Assembly: GCF_000482505.1 (NCBI RefSeq) | Contig: NZ_KI519446.1 | Location: forward strand, 1 to 33,468 | Source of the DNA: Leptotrichia trevisanii DSM 22070 | Lineage (GTDB): Bacteria; Fusobacteriota; Fusobacteriia; Fusobacteriales; Leptotrichiaceae | Direction of reading: 5' to 3' | DNA: 33,468 nt | In this document: piece after piece, positions 31,243 through 33,468 of the stretch | Layout: every line of letters starts with the position of its first letter | How positions within the stretch are numbered: position 1 is the stretch's first letter | Notes under the pieces: model-generated | What the model saw: the letters and a program-made list of their open reading frames with translations, nothing else | The model's database searches: none | What the model was told of the DNA's origin: nothing | Program-made: the position numbers and the translations under genes

Positions 31243-32031
31243 ATGAAAAAAATATTTGTTTTAATCGGAATTTTTGCGATGTTTGTGGTTAATTGTTTTA
31301 TTTTAAGTGCAGCTCAGACTGTCAATTTAAATGGTACTTCGTGGCAATTATCAAGAATTAGACAAAACGGAGTAAATTTAGAGATTCCAAGAAATACTAA
31401 AATCACAGTTAGTTTTTCAGGAAATAAGATAAGTGGATTTTCAGGAATTAACAGATACAATGGAACTTATCGAGTTAGAAACAACTCTACTTTATCAACT
31501 GACATAAGTACAACATTAATGGGTGGTTCTGAAGAATTAATGAACTTTGAAATGGCATTTTTGGATATTTTACAATCTTCTCCAAAAATAAATTATAATA
31601 AAGGAACATTAACTTTAAGAAATAGTAATGGAGATGCTTTGAGTTTTAATAAAAGTTCAAATTCAAATAATCAATCAGATGAAAATTCTTTATCACGTTT
31701 GACTAAAGAACTATCTGGAACAGATTGGAAACTTGTTAATATGAACGGAAAAGAAGTAAGAAATGCTGGAATTACAATTTCGTTTTCAGGAAATAAAATA
31801 AATGGTAATTCAGGAATTAACAGTTATTTTTCTGATTATATAATAACAGCGGGAAATATCACAATAGGAACTGTTGGAAGTACAGAAATGGCTGGTTCTG
31901 ATAGTCTAATGAAAACTGAAAGACAATATCTAGAACTTTTACAAAATGCTAAAAAAATTGAATTAGTAAACAACACAACTTTAGTATTAACAACAAACAG
32001 AGGTAAGACTTTGACTTTTGAAAAATTATAA
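31243..32031 (+). CDS. Exported protein with two META (HslJ-like) domains
   Basis: This 262-residue exported protein carries two tandem META/DUF306 domains, about residues 28-133 and 158-262. Each begins with an L-x-GT-W segment (LNGTSWQL, LSGTDWKL), contains F-SGNKI-G-SGIN-Y near the middle and an M-GS-LM-E-x-F/Y-L--L block, and ends in a beta strand. The repeats are clear paralogues of each other. The signal peptide covers about residues 1-24, with cleavage near LSA-AQ; the upstream Cys does not sit in a good lipobox, so I predict a soluble periplasmic or surface protein. META-domain proteins are linked to stress tolerance or heat-shock-related envelope functions. AAGAGG precedes the ATG. 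Confidence 0.87.
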   Translation: MKKIFVLIGIFAMFVVNCFILSAAQTVNLNGTSWQLSRIRQNGVNLEIPRNTKITVSFSGNKISGFSGINRYNGTYRVRNNSTLSTDISTTLMGGSEELMNFEMAFLDILQSSPKINYNKGTLTLRNSNGDALSFNKSSNSNNQSDENSLSRLTKELSGTDWKLVNMNGKEVRNAGITISFSGNKINGNSGINSYFSDYIITAGNITIGTVGSTEMAGSDSLMKTERQYLELLQNAKKIELVNNTTLVLTTNRGKTLTFEKL

Positions 32032-32121
32032 TTTATAAAAATTTCTTGTTTTTTTTAAAATAATTTATTTTTTATTAATTTACTTTTTTCAAAATTAATG
32101 ATACAATTGATACACAGTAAA

Positions 32122-32189
32122 ACCTCTTTAAAATCAAATTTTACTCAAATATAAAATTACTTTTGATAGTTTTGATATTAAAAAGAGGT
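32122..32189 (+). repeat. Leader inverted repeat, copy Y
   Basis: ACCTCTTT (32122-32129) pairs with AAAGAGGT (32182-32189), and ATCAAA (32133-32138) with TTTGAT (32171-32176), forming an interrupted hairpin about 40 bases before the peptidase ATG. The sequence is related to 21896-21973 in the leader of the secreted nucleotidase. Confidence 0.55.
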
Positions 32190-32230
32190 AAATATATAAA
32201 AAAACTAATTTTGAAAGGAATAAAAAATAT

Positions 32231-32878
32231 ATGAGAAAAAACAAGTTTTTAACAGCAATATGTATGTTATCAGCTTTTGTAGGTTCAAATCTACATGCAA
32301 AAACATCAAAAACTAAAAAAGTTAGCAAACCTAAAACATCTCACAAACCTGTAAATAATAAGAAAAGCCATAGTGGTAGCAATACTGGAATTTATGGTAT
32401 TTCGTCAAACAATAAAAATGCTCTTATTGAAACAAAAATGACGGAATTGCGACAAAGACATGCTAAAGCTATGGCTTCAGGTTCTGCTCAGGAGAGAAGA
32501 AAGGCAGCCGTTGAAAGAAAACTTTTGACGTCTTACAGCAAATGGAGAGGTACAAAATACGCCTGGGGTGGAGATTCCAAAAAGGGAATTGATTGTTCAG
32601 CCTTAACACGTAGAGTTTACCGTGAAGCCTTTAATAAAGAACTTCCTAGAGTTTCACAGCAGCAAATAAAAAAAGGGACAAGAGTTTCAGCAAAGAATTT
32701 GAAATCAGGCGACATCGTTTATTTCACACCGGAAAATAGAACGAGCCACACAGCTGTTTATGTTGGAAATTCATTGTTTATAAATGCTTCATCTTCAAAA
32801 GGTGTTGTGATGTCTTCTCTAAAAAGTCCTTATTGGAGAAAATATTTTAAATATGGTGTGAGAGCCCATAATACGTAA
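32231..32878 (+). CDS. Exported NlpC/P60 peptidoglycan peptidase (MepS/Spr-like)
   Basis: This 215-residue exported cysteine peptidase probably cleaves peptide cross-links or stems in the cell wall. A signal peptide covers about residues 1-23 (LHA-KT). A Lys/Ser/His-rich linker follows to about 60, and a charged helix to 95. The catalytic domain spans about 97-215: YAWGG at 110-114, the catalytic Cys122 in IDCSALTR, LKSGDIVYF at 157-165 and His173 in TSHTAVYVG. The third polar residue, His in Spr/MepS, is Asn185 here (FINASSSKGV), an accepted variant. SSLKSPYWRK near 195-204 also resembles Spr. The ribosome binding site AAAGGAA is about a dozen bases upstream. It forms an operon with the lysozyme-inhibitor-like gene 18 bases downstream. 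Confidence 0.92.
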   Translation: MRKNKFLTAICMLSAFVGSNLHAKTSKTKKVSKPKTSHKPVNNKKSHSGSNTGIYGISSNNKNALIETKMTELRQRHAKAMASGSAQERRKAAVERKLLTSYSKWRGTKYAWGGDSKKGIDCSALTRRVYREAFNKELPRVSQQQIKKGTRVSAKNLKSGDIVYFTPENRTSHTAVYVGNSLFINASSSKGVVMSSLKSPYWRKYFKYGVRAHNT

Positions 32879-32896
32879 AAAGAAAGTAGGAACTTT

Positions 32897-33262
32897 ATGA
32901 AACTAACTGGAAAATTGCTGATAATAATAGCAGGAGTTTTATTATTAGTAAGTTCATTAAATGGAATTGCAGCAAATAGACATAGAAAAATAAAAAGAAA
33001 ACATCCAGTAATAAACGATAGACGTAAAGCTATTGTTTCACAAAAATTTAACTGTGATGGAAAGCAATATGTTGTAAATTATATTACAGATGATAAGGTT
33101 CAATTGGTGGATGTTACATCAAATGCCAAATTTCAATTGGATCAAGTTGTATCTGCAAGTGGTTCACGATACAGCAACGGAAAAATTGAAATTCACATAA
33201 AAGGCAATGAAGCTTTACTTAATCGAGATGATAAAGATATTTCCTGCACTCTTATAAAATAA
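32897..33262 (+). CDS. MliC/PliC-like C-type lysozyme inhibitor
   Basis: This 121-residue exported protein begins with a signal peptide (hydrophobic core LLIIIAGVLLLVSS, cleavage near IAA). After a basic linker comes a small beta domain with the layout of MliC: F-x-C-DG near 51-55, then the signature SASGSRYSNG followed by KGNEALL near 86-106, and a final Cys in ISCTLI that can pair with the first. In MliC the SGxxY and KGxxA segments enter the lysozyme active site. The family's lipobox is absent, so it is probably soluble periplasmic (PliC-like) instead of a lipoprotein. It lies directly behind a wall peptidase gene, which suggests control of host or endogenous muramidase activity. Assignment rests on motif pattern. 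Confidence 0.75.
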   Translation: MKLTGKLLIIIAGVLLLVSSLNGIAANRHRKIKRKHPVINDRRKAIVSQKFNCDGKQYVVNYITDDKVQLVDVTSNAKFQLDQVVSASGSRYSNGKIEIHIKGNEALLNRDDKDISCTLIK

Positions 33263-33276
33263 CAATACAAAATAAT

Positions 33277-33313
33277 AAGGACTGTACCTAAATTTTTAAG
33301 TCAGTCCTTTTTT
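33277..33313 (+). terminator. Terminator between convergent genes at the right edge
   Basis: AAGGACTG (33277-33284) and CAGTCCTT (33302-33309) form a perfect 8-bp stem followed by a T run (33308-33313). It ends the peptidase-inhibitor unit and may also serve the converging autotransporter gene. Confidence 0.8.
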
Positions 33314-33329
33314 ATTTATTTAAATTATA

Positions 33330-33468
33330 TTAGAAGTTAAATCTAAGCCCTGTCGTAAACACATTGTTATTTCCTTTACCTTTTCCACTGTCAATAGAGC
33401 CGTCATAGTTTACATACCAGCCAAATCCAGAATTTACTTCTGTCAATGCTCCAACTCCTACCCAAGTT
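33330..33468 (-). CDS. C-terminal end of an autotransporter/outer-membrane beta-barrel protein (partial)
   Basis: The last 45 codons of a minus-strand gene run off the right edge. The peptide shows alternating beta strands (TEVNSGFGWYVNYDGSID, then NNNVFTTGLRFNF) and ends in aromatic Phe after RFN, the sorting signal for insertion by the BAM complex. The pattern of a GWY-NYDGS strand, a Gly/Lys turn and a final TTGLRFNF strand is that of type V autotransporter barrels, which are abundant in this group of bacteria. Nothing can be said of the passenger domain. The stop codon is the complement of 33330-33332. Confidence 0.82.
   Translation of the reverse strand, partial: TWVGVGALTEVNSGFGWYVNYDGSIDSGKGKGNNNVFTTGLRFNF

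Overview
The window is low-GC DNA from a double-membrane (diderm) bacterium, most likely Leptotrichia or a close relative in the Fusobacteriota. The pointers are two small FadA-type adhesin genes in tandem, a C-terminal autotransporter beta-barrel end on the right edge, many Sec signal peptides, mreB, and AT-rich spacers full of short palindromic repeats. The genus call is inference from gene content and style; no rRNA gene is present to confirm it. No tRNA, rRNA, CRISPR array or complete insertion sequence was seen.

Left part (1-8.6 kb). After an exported protein of unknown function come mostly minus-strand genes. An ECF vitamin/micronutrient importer operon runs S component, EcfT, EcfA, macro-domain protein, second EcfA. 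It is followed leftward to rightward by a DUF898-like membrane protein, a class B acid phosphatase, a 52-residue lipoprotein and gapN.

Middle (8.7-15 kb). An alpha/beta hydrolase, mreB and a holB-like gene are on the plus strand. Next is a nearly 1-kb gene-free stretch made of structured repeats. Then, on the minus strand, come an AraC/GyrI-type regulator, a Cof-type HAD phosphatase, and a threonine aldolase gene reduced by a large internal deletion.

Accessory spot (15.1-18 kb). A three-gene module encodes a dynamin-like GTPase, a helical protein with an amphipathic N-terminus and a small coiled-coil protein. It is preceded by a 17-A tract just upstream of a TATAAT box and closed by a strong terminator. 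It sits next to the decayed threonine aldolase gene and is the best candidate here for an undescribed membrane-remodelling or defence system.

Right part (18-33.5 kb). A polar amino-acid ABC importer operon and a very arginine-rich exported protein are on the minus strand. On the plus strand are a secreted 5'-nucleotidase, a MazG-like pyrophosphohydrolase, a second nucleotidase-type metallophosphatase without a signal peptide, a paralogue of the first gene, enolase, two FadA-like adhesins, an EamA transporter, a double-META-domain exported protein, and an MepS-like NlpC/P60 peptidase paired with an MliC-like lysozyme inhibitor.

Non-coding highlights. (1) A family of two-hairpin repeats has four copies in which the helices change sequence but keep pairing around a conserved internal loop. 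(2) A hairpin lies exactly between a Shine-Dalgarno sequence and the start codon of the second FadA-like gene. (3) A repeat occurs in the leaders of two exported-protein genes. (4) MITE-like palindromes carry ATACTAAACCCC ends.
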